DNA of 64,000 nucleotides from an uncultured Pelagibacteraceae bacterium (lineage in GTDB: Bacteria; Pseudomonadota; Alphaproteobacteria; Pelagibacterales; Pelagibacteraceae): NCBI GenBank assembly GCA_902592655.1, contig CACJFE010000004.1, forward strand, positions 17,501 to 81,500, in the 5' to 3' direction. How positions within the stretch are numbered: position 1 is the first letter of the stretch; each line of letters begins with the position of its first letter. The notes under the pieces were generated by a model. That model saw only the letters and a program-made list of their open reading frames with translations. It did not search any database and was not told the DNA's origin. Positions 28,132 to 37,534 of this stretch are shown in pieces. A program made the translations under genes and the position numbers.

Positions 28132-29139
28132 ATGATAATTAATAACAACTTCAAAGTTGAAGATATAAAGAATATTGTAATTATAGGTTTTCACGAAAAA
28201 GTTGATGAGCTTATTAAAATAAATGACAAACTTAAGATTAACACTGAAGTGATAACTAGCTCAGACCAATCAAAAAATTTTCCAAAACACATCAAATTCA
28301 GAATTTTCGACAAAATTGATAAAGAATTTAAATCCTATTTAATTAAAAGCAAATTAGACTCAAATAATACTCTGTTTTTCTCTATTTCGGCTAGAAATAT
28401 TTTCAGGAAAGAAACAATTAAATATTTTAATAATAATCTAATTAATTTACATGGAAGTAGATTACCTTATGATGCTGGCGGAGCAGTCTATTCATGGCAA
28501 ATTTTAAAAGAAGATAGAATAGCTGCACTTACTATACACATGATCGATGAAAGTATAGACAGTGGTCCTATAATCATGCAAAAAACAATGTTGTATCCTA
28601 GTTATTGCAGAACTCCAATTGATTTACAAACATTTTGTAATGAAAAATTTGTAATAATGTACGAAGAATTTTTAAGAAAATTAAAGAATAAAGAAAAATT
28701 ACCTTTAAGTCACCAGTCAAAATATATCGGCAGATATAATCCAAGATTAAGCACCGACCAAAGTGGTTGGATTGACTGGGGTCTAGAGTCTTATGACTTG
28801 ATAAGTTTTATAAATGCATTCGATAAACCTTACGATGGAGCAAGCACTTTTATAAATAACAAAAAATATAAAAGACTATTCATAAAAAAAGCTCAATTAC
28901 ATGGAGGAGAAACTCCAAACCATCCCTATATGCAAGGTATTATTGTAAGACATGATAAAGATTGGATTATTGTGTCAACAAAAGGAAAACATATGATTGT
29001 TATAGAGGAAGTTCTTGATAAAAATAAAAAAAACATTATTTCTGATTTAAAAGTAGGTGATAGATTTTATACTCCACAAAATAAAATTGAAAAAGATAGA
29101 TCAGAAAGAGTCTTTTATAATTCTAAAGGCAGAAAATAA
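28132..29139 (+). CDS. formyltransferase family protein (Fmt/ArnA-N-like)
   Basis: NLHGSRLPYDAGGAVYSWQIL, TIHMIDESIDSGPIIMQ matches the formyltransferase N/H/D active-site pattern; C-terminal Formyl_trans_C-like region. Confidence 0.83.
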   Translation: MIINNNFKVEDIKNIVIIGFHEKVDELIKINDKLKINTEVITSSDQSKNFPKHIKFRIFDKIDKEFKSYLIKSKLDSNNTLFFSISARNIFRKETIKYFNNNLINLHGSRLPYDAGGAVYSWQILKEDRIAALTIHMIDESIDSGPIIMQKTMLYPSYCRTPIDLQTFCNEKFVIMYEEFLRKLKNKEKLPLSHQSKYIGRYNPRLSTDQSGWIDWGLESYDLISFINAFDKPYDGASTFINNKKYKRLFIKKAQLHGGETPNHPYMQGIIVRHDKDWIIVSTKGKHMIVIEEVLDKNKKNIISDLKVGDRFYTPQNKIEKDRSERVFYNSKGRK

Positions 29140-29208
29140 AATGCTAATACTTGGTGGGCATCTAGATAATACTTACTTTTAATTGCAAAATTAGCCAATA
29201 ATCTGCTA

Positions 29209-29237
29209 TTTACATGATCAACTAAAAATATTATAAA
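29209..29237 (+). promoter_or_regulatory. sigma70-type promoter for the stand-alone 5S gene: TTTACA-N17-TATAAA
   Basis: TTTACA 29209-29214, 17-nt spacer, TATAAA 29232-29237; predicted +1 at ~29243-29244, the 5S 5' end. Confidence 0.7.
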
Positions 29238-29242
29238 TCGCT

Positions 29243-29358
29243 GCCTGGTGATTATTGCGAAGGGGTTACACCCGATCCCATTCCGAACTCGGAAGTTAAG
29301 TCCTTCAGCGCCAATGGTACTTTGTCTTAAGACATGGAAGAGTAGGACATTGCCAGGC
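29243..29358 (+). rRNA. rrf: 5S ribosomal RNA
   Basis: GCCTGGTGATTATTGCGAAGGGGTTACACCCGATCCCATTCCGAACTCGGAAGTTAAG...GGAAGAGTAGGACATTGCCAGGC; terminal helix GCCTGG/CCAGGC. Confidence 0.96.
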
Positions 29359-29368
29359 TCACAAAATT

Positions 29369-29494
29369 ATGAAAATAGCTAGTTCTTTAAAGTCACTAAA
29401 AAAAAGAGATCTTAATTCTAAGTTGGTTAAGCGAAGAGGTAAGCTGTACGTTATTAATAAAAAAAACCCAAGGTTTAAAGCTCGTCAGGGTTAA
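29369..29494 (+). CDS. rpmJ: 50S ribosomal protein L36
   Basis: Translated by hand: [41 protein letters not shown]; missing from ORF track because of size. Confidence 0.93.
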   Translation: MKIASSLKSLKKRDLNSKLVKRRGKLYVINKKNPRFKARQG

Positions 29495-29495
29495 T

Positions 29496-29606
29496 ATGAG
29501 TAAAAATGACTTCAAAAAAACTTATGATGGGTTCACTAAATTTGTATTATGGGGAACAATTGCTGTTTTAGCTATTTTAGTTATCCTTGCAATTACTTTA
29601 CTTTAA
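29496..29606 (+). CDS. small aa3-type cytochrome oxidase subunit IV-like membrane protein
   Basis: MSKNDFKKTYDGFTKFVLWGTIAVLAILVILAITLL, single TM, resembles the COX4_pro_2 family; not in ORF track. Confidence 0.6.
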   Translation: MSKNDFKKTYDGFTKFVLWGTIAVLAILVILAITLL

Positions 29607-29626
29607 AAATCAAAGAGAACAATTAA

Positions 29627-30721
29627 ATGATAGTGGGTTCAATAAAAGAAGATTTAGCATTAGAGAAAAGAATTTCAATTACTCCTGAAACAGCAAAAAA
29701 TTTGATGGGATTAGGGTTAAGAGTACACATTGAGAAAGATTATGCTAATCATTTAGGCTTAGATGACAGCAAATATAGAGATGTGGGTGTCGAAATAAAG
29801 TCTTCAGCAAATGAAGTTTCAAAAACTAGTGATTTAATTATAAAGGTGAATTGCCCGTCTGAAAATGAAATTAATATTTTGAAAGAAAATACAATATTAG
29901 TTGGAATGATGAATCCATCAAAAAATAAAAATCAAATTGATAAAATAATGAATAAAAAAATTAAAATTTTTTCACTTGAATTACTACCTCGAATAACTAG
30001 AGCTCAATCAATGGATGTATTATCATCTCAATCAAATTTAGCCGGTTATAGAGCAGTTATTGATTGTGTTGCAGAATTTGAAAAATCTATACCAATGATG
30101 ATGACAGCTGCAGGAACAGTTCCAGCTGCAAAAGTTTTAGTTATCGGAGCAGGCGTAGCAGGATTACAGGCTATTGCTACAGCAAAAAGACTAGGAGCAA
30201 TCGTTTCAGCCACAGATGTGAGAGTGGCATCAAAAGAACAGGTAGAAAGTTTAGGTGGAAAGTTTTTAATGGTTGAACAATATGAGGATATGGAAACCAA
30301 AGGAGGTTACGCTAAAGAAGTATCAGAGGACTACAAAAAAAAACAAGCAGAAATGATGAAAGAAGCACTAAAAAAAAATGATATTGTGATATGTACTGCA
30401 TTAATACCTGGTAAGCCAGCCCCAAGAATTTTAACTGAGGAATTAGTAAAATTAATGAAACCAGGTTCTATTGTTTATGATTTAGCCGCTGAACAAGGTG
30501 GTAACTCTGCCTTTTCAGAACCTGGGAAAATTAATACAATTGATGGAATAAAGATAATAGGTGTAAAAAGTTTAATGAATAGTTTGCCTCTTACTGCCTC
30601 GAGTTTATACGCTAAAAACTTATTTAGCTTCATTAGAAATTTGTATAGTAGAGAAAAGAAGATTTTCAATATTAATTTTGAAGATGAAATTATTGAAAAA
30701 TCAATGATAAAAGAGATTTAA
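29627..30721 (+). CDS. pntA: NAD(P) transhydrogenase subunit alpha part 1
   Basis: ITPETAKNLMGLGLRVHIEKDYA, VIGAGVAGLQAIATAKRLGAIVSATDVR. Confidence 0.95.
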   Translation: MIVGSIKEDLALEKRISITPETAKNLMGLGLRVHIEKDYANHLGLDDSKYRDVGVEIKSSANEVSKTSDLIIKVNCPSENEINILKENTILVGMMNPSKNKNQIDKIMNKKIKIFSLELLPRITRAQSMDVLSSQSNLAGYRAVIDCVAEFEKSIPMMMTAAGTVPAAKVLVIGAGVAGLQAIATAKRLGAIVSATDVRVASKEQVESLGGKFLMVEQYEDMETKGGYAKEVSEDYKKKQAEMMKEALKKNDIVICTALIPGKPAPRILTEELVKLMKPGSIVYDLAAEQGGNSAFSEPGKINTIDGIKIIGVKSLMNSLPLTASSLYAKNLFSFIRNLYSREKKIFNINFEDEIIEKSMIKEI

Positions 30722-30723
30722 TT

Positions 30724-31035
30724 ATGGAAATAGATCCGTTTATATTTAGATTAAGCATATTTATTTTATCAATATTTATTGGTTATTATGTAGTGTGGAG
30801 CGTAACACCGTCTCTTCACACACCTTTAATGTCCGTCACCAATGCTATTTCATCAGTTATCATTGTTGGAGCTATAATAGCAGCTCTAGCTGGATCATCG
30901 GGAGATATTTTTGATGTATCAAGTATTTTTGGATATATCGCAATTGTCTTAGCAGCAATTAATATCTTCGGAGGTTTCCTAGTAACTCAAAGAATGCTCC
31001 AAATGTATAAAAAAAAGAAAGATAAAAAGAAATGA
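30724..31035 (+). CDS. pntAB: NAD(P) transhydrogenase subunit alpha part 2
   Basis: VVWSVTPSLHTPLMSVTNAISSVIIVGA; between alpha-1 and beta subunits. Confidence 0.95.
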   Translation: MEIDPFIFRLSIFILSIFIGYYVVWSVTPSLHTPLMSVTNAISSVIIVGAIIAALAGSSGDIFDVSSIFGYIAIVLAAINIFGGFLVTQRMLQMYKKKKDKKK

Positions 31036-32435
31036 TATCCGCGAATTTGTCAGCAGTTTTTTATTTAGTATCGGGTATATTGTTTATTCTTGCACTGAGA
31101 GGCTTATCTTCACCAGATACGTCAAGAAAAGGTAATTACTTCGGTATTGCAGGAATGATAATTGCAATAGTTGTAACATTCTTATCTATAGGTAATTTTT
31201 CTACGTCTTTATCATATGTGATAATTTTTTTGTTAATTGGAGGTGCGCTGGGCGCTTTTATTGCTTTTAAAATTCCAATGACAGCAATGCCTGAATTAGT
31301 TGCGGGTTTTCACAGTTTAGTTGGATTAGCCGCTGTCTTTGTTGCAATAGCAGCTTTCTTAAATCCAGAAGCTTTTAATTTAGGAATTGTTGGAGATATA
31401 AAACTAGCGAGTTTGATAGAAATGTCAATCGGTGCTGCAGTAGGTGCAATAACTTTTTCCGGTTCTATAATAGCTTTTTTAAAATTAAGAGGGATAATGT
31501 CTGGCTCTCCAATTACTTTTGGCGGTCAGCACTTTTTAAATTTATTACTTGGTATTGGTATCTTTGTTTTAATTTTTTATTTATGTAAAACTCAATCTAC
31601 CAATATCTTTTGGATTTTAGTTTTAATTTCATTTTTAGTAGGAATTTTATTAATCATACCAATTGGTGGAGCCGATATGCCAGTAGTGATTTCAATGCTT
31701 AATTCTTATTCTGGTTGGGCAGCAGCTGGAATAGGTTTTACATTAGAAAATACAGCTTTAATTATAACTGGAGCACTTGTAGGTTCATCAGGCGCGATAC
31801 TTTCATACATAATGTGTAAGGCAATGAATAGGTCTTTTGTGAGCGTGATACTTGGCGGTTTTGGCGCTGATAATTCAACTGACAGTAAAAAAGATAAGCA
31901 AGATCAAAAACCTGTAAAAAGTGGTAATGCAGAGGATGCTGCCTTTTTAATGAAAAATGCATCATCAGTTATAATTGTTCCAGGTTATGGTATGGCCGTG
32001 GCTCAAGCTCAACACGCTCTAAGAGAGATGGTAGATAAATTAAAAAAGAATGATATCAAAGTTACATATGCTATACACCCGGTCGCCGGAAGAATGCCGG
32101 GTCACATGAATGTCTTATTAGCAGAGGCAAATGTTCCATATGATGAGGTTTTTGAATTAGAGGATATCAATAACGATTTTGCAAATTCAGATGTTGCATT
32201 TGTAATTGGTGCTAATGATGTAACAAATCCTGTTGCTAAAACAGATCCCAAAAGCCCAATATTTGGTATGCCAGTTCTTGATGTAGAGAAATGTAAATCA
32301 GTTTTATTTGTTAAAAGAAGCTTATCACCTGGATATGCTGGAATAGATAATGAACTATTTTATAAAGACAATACATTAATGTTATTCGCTGATGCGAAAA
32401 AAATGACAGAAGATATTGTAAAGAATTTGGATTGA
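31032..32435 (+). CDS. pntB: NAD(P) transhydrogenase subunit beta
   Basis: VPGYGMAVAQAQHALREMVDKL, YAIHPVAGRMPGHMNVLLAEANVPYD. Confidence 0.96.
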   Translation: MISANLSAVFYLVSGILFILALRGLSSPDTSRKGNYFGIAGMIIAIVVTFLSIGNFSTSLSYVIIFLLIGGALGAFIAFKIPMTAMPELVAGFHSLVGLAAVFVAIAAFLNPEAFNLGIVGDIKLASLIEMSIGAAVGAITFSGSIIAFLKLRGIMSGSPITFGGQHFLNLLLGIGIFVLIFYLCKTQSTNIFWILVLISFLVGILLIIPIGGADMPVVISMLNSYSGWAAAGIGFTLENTALIITGALVGSSGAILSYIMCKAMNRSFVSVILGGFGADNSTDSKKDKQDQKPVKSGNAEDAAFLMKNASSVIIVPGYGMAVAQAQHALREMVDKLKKNDIKVTYAIHPVAGRMPGHMNVLLAEANVPYDEVFELEDINNDFANSDVAFVIGANDVTNPVAKTDPKSPIFGMPVLDVEKCKSVLFVKRSLSPGYAGIDNELFYKDNTLMLFADAKKMTEDIVKNLD

Positions 32436-33133
32436 TGAAAACGAAAGTATTTTGTGACATTGCTGATTATGAAACAATTAAATTATTTAATAAAAAATCT
32501 TTGGTAGATGGTTTTACCACTAATCCAAGTCTAATGAGATTAGCTGGAGCAAAAAATTATAGAGATTATTCCCTAAAAATTCTTAAGGTTTGTAAAAAAA
32601 AACCAATTTCTTTTGAGGTGTTTGCAGATAATTCTAAAAACATGTTAAAACAAGCTTATGAGATTAATTCCTGGGGTAAAAACGTTTATGTTAAAATACC
32701 AGTAGTAAACTCCAAAGGAATATTTATGGGATCTATAATTAAAGAATTAAGCGACAAGGGAATAAAATTGAATATAACAGCAGTTTATACATTTGAGCAA
32801 ACTAAAAAAATTTATAAAAAATTGAATAAAAAAACTAAGTCGATAATTTCTATATTTGCTGGACGAATGGCAGATAAAGGAAAAGATCCTGTCCCAATAT
32901 TTAAAAAAAGTCTTTTTTTAACAAAAAAAAATAAAAATATTGAAATTTTATGGGCAAGTACTAGAGAAGCATATAATTATATTCAGGCAAAACAAATTAA
33001 ATGTAATATTATTACTATGCCACCAAAAATTATTAATCAAATCAATACTTTTGGAAAAAGTTTTAATAAAATGACCTTAGATACTGTTAAAGGTTTTCTT
33101 AAAGACAGCAAGAAATCAAAATTCTATTTATAA
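32435..33133 (+). CDS. transaldolase / fructose-6-phosphate aldolase family
   Basis: FCDIADYETIKLFNKKSLVDGFTTNPSLMR, VYVKIPVVNS, ISIFAGRMADKG; ATG at 32435 preferred over TTG at 32432. Confidence 0.85.
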   Translation: MKTKVFCDIADYETIKLFNKKSLVDGFTTNPSLMRLAGAKNYRDYSLKILKVCKKKPISFEVFADNSKNMLKQAYEINSWGKNVYVKIPVVNSKGIFMGSIIKELSDKGIKLNITAVYTFEQTKKIYKKLNKKTKSIISIFAGRMADKGKDPVPIFKKSLFLTKKNKNIEILWASTREAYNYIQAKQIKCNIITMPPKIINQINTFGKSFNKMTLDTVKGFLKDSKKSKFYL

Positions 33134-33141
33134 TAATGATT

Positions 33142-33218
<77 letters not shown>

Positions 33219-33223
33219 TTAAA

Positions 33224-33427
33224 TTACTTTTTTTTTATATTAATAGCCTGAAGTTTATTTTTTTCTTCTTTAATATCGTAAATTATTTTTTGGTCCTCTT
33301 TTAAAACTCTTAATTTCGATTCCTCTAAAGCTGAAACATGAAGAAAAATATCTTTTTTTGTTTCATCATCAGTTATAAATCCATATCCTTTTTTGGCGTT
33401 AAACCACTTAAGCTTACCTGATGGCAT
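33224..33427 (-). CDS. cold shock domain protein
   Basis: MPSGKLKWFNAKKGYGFITDDETKKDIFLHVSAL; start trimmed to the internal Met. Confidence 0.92.
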   Translation of the reverse strand: MPSGKLKWFNAKKGYGFITDDETKKDIFLHVSALEESKLRVLKEDQKIIYDIKEEKNKLQAINIKKK

Positions 33428-33449
33428 TTGTAATCCTCTCATTTTATTA

Positions 33450-33644
33450 TTAATATCTATTTTTAAGTTTTTGGAGTTTTTTTATTCTTTTTAAGTTTTC
33501 CGTCTGAACTCGTTTTTTTTTCTCAGATGGTTTTTCATAAGTGCTTTTCATCTTCATCACTTTAAAAAAACCTTCTTTTTGAAGCTTTCTTTTTAGAACT
33601 CTTATAGCTTGTTCTACGTTGTTATCTTTTACATCTATTTTAAT
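33450..33644 (-). CDS. rpsU: 30S ribosomal protein S21, apparent ATT start codon
   Basis: Hand translation (I/M)KIDVKDNNVEQAIRVLKRKLQKEGFFKVMKMKSTYEKPSEKKKRVQTENLKRIKKLQKLKNRY; SD GGAGG 5 nt upstream; in-frame TAA four sense codons (CCG GAG GTT TTT) upstream of ATT. Confidence 0.9.
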   Translation of the reverse strand: MKIDVKDNNVEQAIRVLKRKLQKEGFFKVMKMKSTYEKPSEKKKRVQTENLKRIKKLQKLKNRY

Positions 33645-33695
33645 AAAAACCTCCGGTTAATTTTACTGGTAGTTATCATTTGATATATTATTTGT

Positions 33696-34280
33696 CTATA
33701 GCGAAGCTGCTTGAGCCTTTTTTTCCTCTCTTAACTTAGCTTTTTTTTCTCTTTCAATTCTCCTTTTGGCCTTATCTAAACTTTTTTGAAAGGCTTCTTG
33801 AGTACATAAAGCTAAGATTACTGGGTCTCTTGGCTTCAAGTTTGAAAAGTTCCAATAACTTCTTTTTCTAATTAAAGAAACAGTTCCTTTAGTGCTACCA
33901 ACTAATTTTGAAATTTGTCCATCAGTCAACTCTGATGCGTTTTTACACAGCCATAATATTGCATCTGGTCTGTCTTGTCTTTTTGATAAAGGAGTATACT
34001 TTGGTTTTTTTCTCTCTTTTATCTCAACTTCCTCAATTTTTTTTAAGAGACTTAATTTTTTCGTCTTATCTTTTGAACATTTTTCAATTTCTTCTCTTGA
34101 TAGCTGTCCAGCTAAAATTGGATTATAAGCTTTTATACCTTTAGCAACATCTCCATCTGCAATACCTTTTACCTCTAGCTCATGCAAATTACAAAATTCG
34201 GCAATTTGTTTAAAAGTTAAAGTGGTGTTCTCTACAAGCCAAACAGCTGTAGCTTTTGGCATAAATGGTGCTTCACTCAT
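33696..34280 (-). CDS. trcR: DUF1013/TrcR-like cell cycle transcriptional regulator
   Basis: MPKATAVWLVENTTLTFKQIAEFCNLHELEVKGIADGDVAKGIKAYNPI typical of the alphaproteobacterial DUF1013 family. Confidence 0.85.
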   Translation of the reverse strand: MSEAPFMPKATAVWLVENTTLTFKQIAEFCNLHELEVKGIADGDVAKGIKAYNPILAGQLSREEIEKCSKDKTKKLSLLKKIEEVEIKERKKPKYTPLSKRQDRPDAILWLCKNASELTDGQISKLVGSTKGTVSLIRKRSYWNFSNLKPRDPVILALCTQEAFQKSLDKAKRRIEREKKAKLREEKKAQAASL

Positions 34281-34286
34281 AAATTA

Positions 34287-34511
34287 TTATTTTTTTGATC
34301 TTAAGTTACTAAACTTTTTATTGTATTTGCTTACTCTACCCTTATCTAAAATTTTCTGAGCCCCACCAGTCCAAGCGAAGTGAGATTTAGGATCTATATC
34401 TAATTTTAGAACATCATTTTCTTTACCCCAAGTGGAACGAGTTTCGAATTCCGTCCCGTCGGTCATTACAACTTTAATTTTGTGATACTCAGGATGTATG
34501 TTTTTTTTCAT
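34287..34511 (-). CDS. rpmE: 50S ribosomal protein L31
   Basis: [52 protein letters not shown]. Confidence 0.95.
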   Translation of the reverse strand: MKKNIHPEYHKIKVVMTDGTEFETRSTWGKENDVLKLDIDPKSHFAWTGGAQKILDKGRVSKYNKKFSNLRSKK

Positions 34512-34539
34512 GAACGGAGTTTTATACGATTAATATTTT

Positions 34540-35340
34540 TTATTCAATATCTTTTTTATCAATTAGGTCTCTTAATTTATCATGAACATTAGAATTACTG
34601 GCAATAATATTCTTTTTTAACTGATTATTTTTATCATCTTCAAAAAAGCTCACAAAGCCTCCTGCCTCTTTAACAATTATAATACCTGCAGCGACATCCC
34701 AATAATTTAGCTCTCTTTGCCAATATCCATCAAATCTTCCTGATGCAACAAAAGCCATATCTAAAGCTGCGCTTCCAAATTTTCTTACGTTAGAAACTTT
34801 TTTCGAGACATTGATATATTCTGAGAAAATTTTATCTTTAATATTACTATTTTGTTTTGGACCACCTGTGACTAGTAATGCATCCTCTAACTTTTTTTTA
34901 TTTGAAACTCTTATTCTTGAATTATTTAAATATGCTCCATTACCTTTTTCAGCACAAAACATCTCATTTGTAATAGGATTTATAATAACTCCGCACTTTA
35001 TCTCATTGTTTTCCTCATAACCGACAGAAATAGCAAACTGGGGAACTCCATTTAAAAAATTCATGGTTCCATCAATAGGATCAATGATCCATCTATTATC
35101 TAAATTTGATCGATTTATTATTCCACTTTCTTCTGTAATTATTCCATATTCTGGATGAGCTTTTTGCAATTCTTCTATTAAAATTTTTTCGGTTCTTTTA
35201 TCTGCTGATGAAACAAAGTCTCCAGGAGCTTTTGTTGAAACTTGTAGATTCTCAATTTCTCCAAAATCTCTAATTAATGATCTTGAAGCTTTCATACAAG
35301 CTTTGATAATCACATTAGTTTGCGGAGAGTTTAACCTCAT
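34540..35340 (-). CDS. suhB: inositol-1-monophosphatase family protein
   Basis: DNRWIIDPIDGTMNFLNGVPQFAISVG, WDVAAGIIIVKEAGG. Confidence 0.93.
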   Translation of the reverse strand: MRLNSPQTNVIIKACMKASRSLIRDFGEIENLQVSTKAPGDFVSSADKRTEKILIEELQKAHPEYGIITEESGIINRSNLDNRWIIDPIDGTMNFLNGVPQFAISVGYEENNEIKCGVIINPITNEMFCAEKGNGAYLNNSRIRVSNKKKLEDALLVTGGPKQNSNIKDKIFSEYINVSKKVSNVRKFGSAALDMAFVASGRFDGYWQRELNYWDVAAGIIIVKEAGGFVSFFEDDKNNQLKKNIIASNSNVHDKLRDLIDKKDIE

Positions 35341-35903
35341 TAATTAACTCTTTTTACATACTCTAAAGTTCTAGTATCAACTATTACTTTCTCACCACTT
35401 TCAATAAAAGGTGGTACATTAATCTTTATACCACAATCTAATAGAGCTGGTTTGTATGACGAAGACGCAGTTTGATTTTTAATGGCAACATCCGTACTTT
35501 CTATAATGCATTCAATATTATTAGGTAGCTCCATAGAAATTGGCTTATCTTCCATGAAAGAAATTGTCACCTCTAGATTTTCTTTTAAAAGTTTATATTG
35601 TTCACCTGTAACCGATTTAGAAATTTCAACTTGCTCAAAACTATTATTGTCCATAAAATAACAATTATCTCCATCAACATATAAGAAATTAAATTTTCTT
35701 TCGTCGACCTCTGCTTTTTCAACCGTTTCACTTGATCTAAATCTCTCATTAAGTTTTGTGCCTTTTAAAACACTTTTTAATTCAACTTGATTGAATGCTC
35801 CACCTTTACCTGGTTTTACATGTTGAGTTTTTAAAACATTCCAATAATCATTTTTATGCTCTATTATCATTCCAGGCTTTATCTCATTCGCATTTATTTT
35901 CAT
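35340..35903 (-). CDS. efp: elongation factor P
   Basis: MKINANEIKPGMIIEHKNDYWNVLKTQHVKPGKGGAFNQVELK. Confidence 0.96.
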   Translation of the reverse strand: MKINANEIKPGMIIEHKNDYWNVLKTQHVKPGKGGAFNQVELKSVLKGTKLNERFRSSETVEKAEVDERKFNFLYVDGDNCYFMDNNSFEQVEISKSVTGEQYKLLKENLEVTISFMEDKPISMELPNNIECIIESTDVAIKNQTASSSYKPALLDCGIKINVPPFIESGEKVIVDTRTLEYVKRVN

Positions 35904-36502
35904 TTGAACATCCTTATTGCTAATTCAGGTTTAAGTTTCGGGTTATCCCAAATAAAACTTGATATTGCAATATATTTTGCCCCAGCATTTAATAATTTTT
36001 TATAGTTAACACTATTGATTCCACCAATCGCTACAATTGGCTTTTTAATGTTCTTTTTTGACCATTTTAATACTTTAAGATTTGCTTTTATTGCATTTGG
36101 CTTCAATTTTGATTTAAAAAATGATCCAAAGGCAATGTAGTTTGCTTTTAATTTTACGGCATTTTTTGCAAGATTTTTTGAATTATGACAAGTTATTCCC
36201 AAAATCTTATTTTTAAGTTTTTTTCTTGCAATTATAAAAGATCCATCAAGTTGCCCCATATGGCAACCATCTGCTTTAATCTTATTAACTAAAAGAAACT
36301 TATCATTTAATATAAATTTTACTTTATGTTTCTCTGTAATTTTTTTGATTTTCCTTGCAATTTTTAAAAGATTATTTTTTTTTTCCTTTTTTAATCTCAA
36401 TTGAAAATACTTAACGTTTTTGAATGATAAAACATTATCTAGGTCTTTATAAAAATTATGATCTATGTTTGACGGTGAAATTAGATATATAAATCTCTTC
36501 AA
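35900..36502 (-). CDS. thiE: thiamine phosphate synthase
   Basis: FQLRLKKEKKN, FILNDKFLL, DGCHMGQLDGSF, VAIGGINSVNY. Confidence 0.85.
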   Translation of the reverse strand: MKRFIYLISPSNIDHNFYKDLDNVLSFKNVKYFQLRLKKEKKNNLLKIARKIKKITEKHKVKFILNDKFLLVNKIKADGCHMGQLDGSFIIARKKLKNKILGITCHNSKNLAKNAVKLKANYIAFGSFFKSKLKPNAIKANLKVLKWSKKNIKKPIVAIGGINSVNYKKLLNAGAKYIAISSFIWDNPKLKPELAIRMFK

Positions 36503-36507
36503 TGGTT

Positions 36508-37524
36508 TTAAGCTACAGGTCCTTTCTCTAAGTCCTCAGACCATTCCCCTTTTGATGATAAACCATTCATTTTAGCTCTATGATTGAAGGCTTGCTGGAT
36601 ATTTAAAATATTATTTTGGTTTTTTCCAAATTCTTTTAAAGCGCTAGCTTGCAACCCTCTACCATAAGAAAAGGTAATTAGAAAGTTAGTATCGTTTATC
36701 TTATTTATTGCATTTAAGTTTTTACTAGCTTCTATTTCAGACTGCCCTCCTGATAAAAAAGCTATTGCAGGTACTTCGTTTGGCACGTTTTTTTTTAGAC
36801 AATCTAACGTTTTTTTTGCAATTTCATCTGAACTAGATTTATCTTTACATTTGGTACCAGGTACAATCATATTAGGTTTTAGTACGGTTCCTTTTAGATC
36901 AATTTTATGAACTTCCAGTTCATTGTAGCATTCGTTTAAAACATCAGTTGTTACTGCATAACATTTATCAATATTATGTGAGCCATCCATTAAAACTTCT
37001 GGCTCAATTATTGGAACCATTTTTGCTTCTTGGACCAATGCCGCATATCTTGCTAGCGCCTGGGCATTAGATTTGATTGACTGGATTGAGGGAAATTTTT
37101 CTGAAATTTTGTATACAGCTCTCCACTTGGTAAACCTAGCCCCTAAATTATAATATTCGTTTAATCTTTCTCTTAAACCATCTAAACCCTCTGTAATTGT
37201 TTCATCACTTGATCCTGCTAAAGGTTTAGCTCCTTTGTCAACTTTTATACCAGGAACTGCACCATGTTTAGAAATTAATTCAGGTATAGATGGTCCTAAG
37301 GTTGTTTTTTGTCTTATTGTTTCATCGAATAAAATTACACCGCCTATGAATTCTTTCATAGCTTTCGAATTAAATAGAGTTTGCCGAAAATTTAGTCTAT
37401 TTTTCTCCAAATTTTCTACATTAATACTTTTAAATCTTTTAGCGATTGTGCCAGTACTCTCATCAGCGGCAAGAATACCTTTACCTTTAGCACACATTTT
37501 TTTCGCTATTTCATTTAAATTCAT
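36508..37524 (-). CDS. fda: class I fructose-bisphosphate aldolase
   Basis: GKGILAADESTGTIAKRF, GGVILFDETIRQ, PEVLMDG, VPAIAFLSGGQSE. Confidence 0.95.
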   Translation of the reverse strand: MNLNEIAKKMCAKGKGILAADESTGTIAKRFKSINVENLEKNRLNFRQTLFNSKAMKEFIGGVILFDETIRQKTTLGPSIPELISKHGAVPGIKVDKGAKPLAGSSDETITEGLDGLRERLNEYYNLGARFTKWRAVYKISEKFPSIQSIKSNAQALARYAALVQEAKMVPIIEPEVLMDGSHNIDKCYAVTTDVLNECYNELEVHKIDLKGTVLKPNMIVPGTKCKDKSSSDEIAKKTLDCLKKNVPNEVPAIAFLSGGQSEIEASKNLNAINKINDTNFLITFSYGRGLQASALKEFGKNQNNILNIQQAFNHRAKMNGLSSKGEWSEDLEKGPVA

Positions 37525-37534
37525 AAAGAATTAT

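Noticed and set aside
33892-34144. two overlapping plus-strand ORFs of 78 aa
   Set aside because: Antisense to the conserved DUF1013/TrcR-like gene; hydrophobic shadow translations only.
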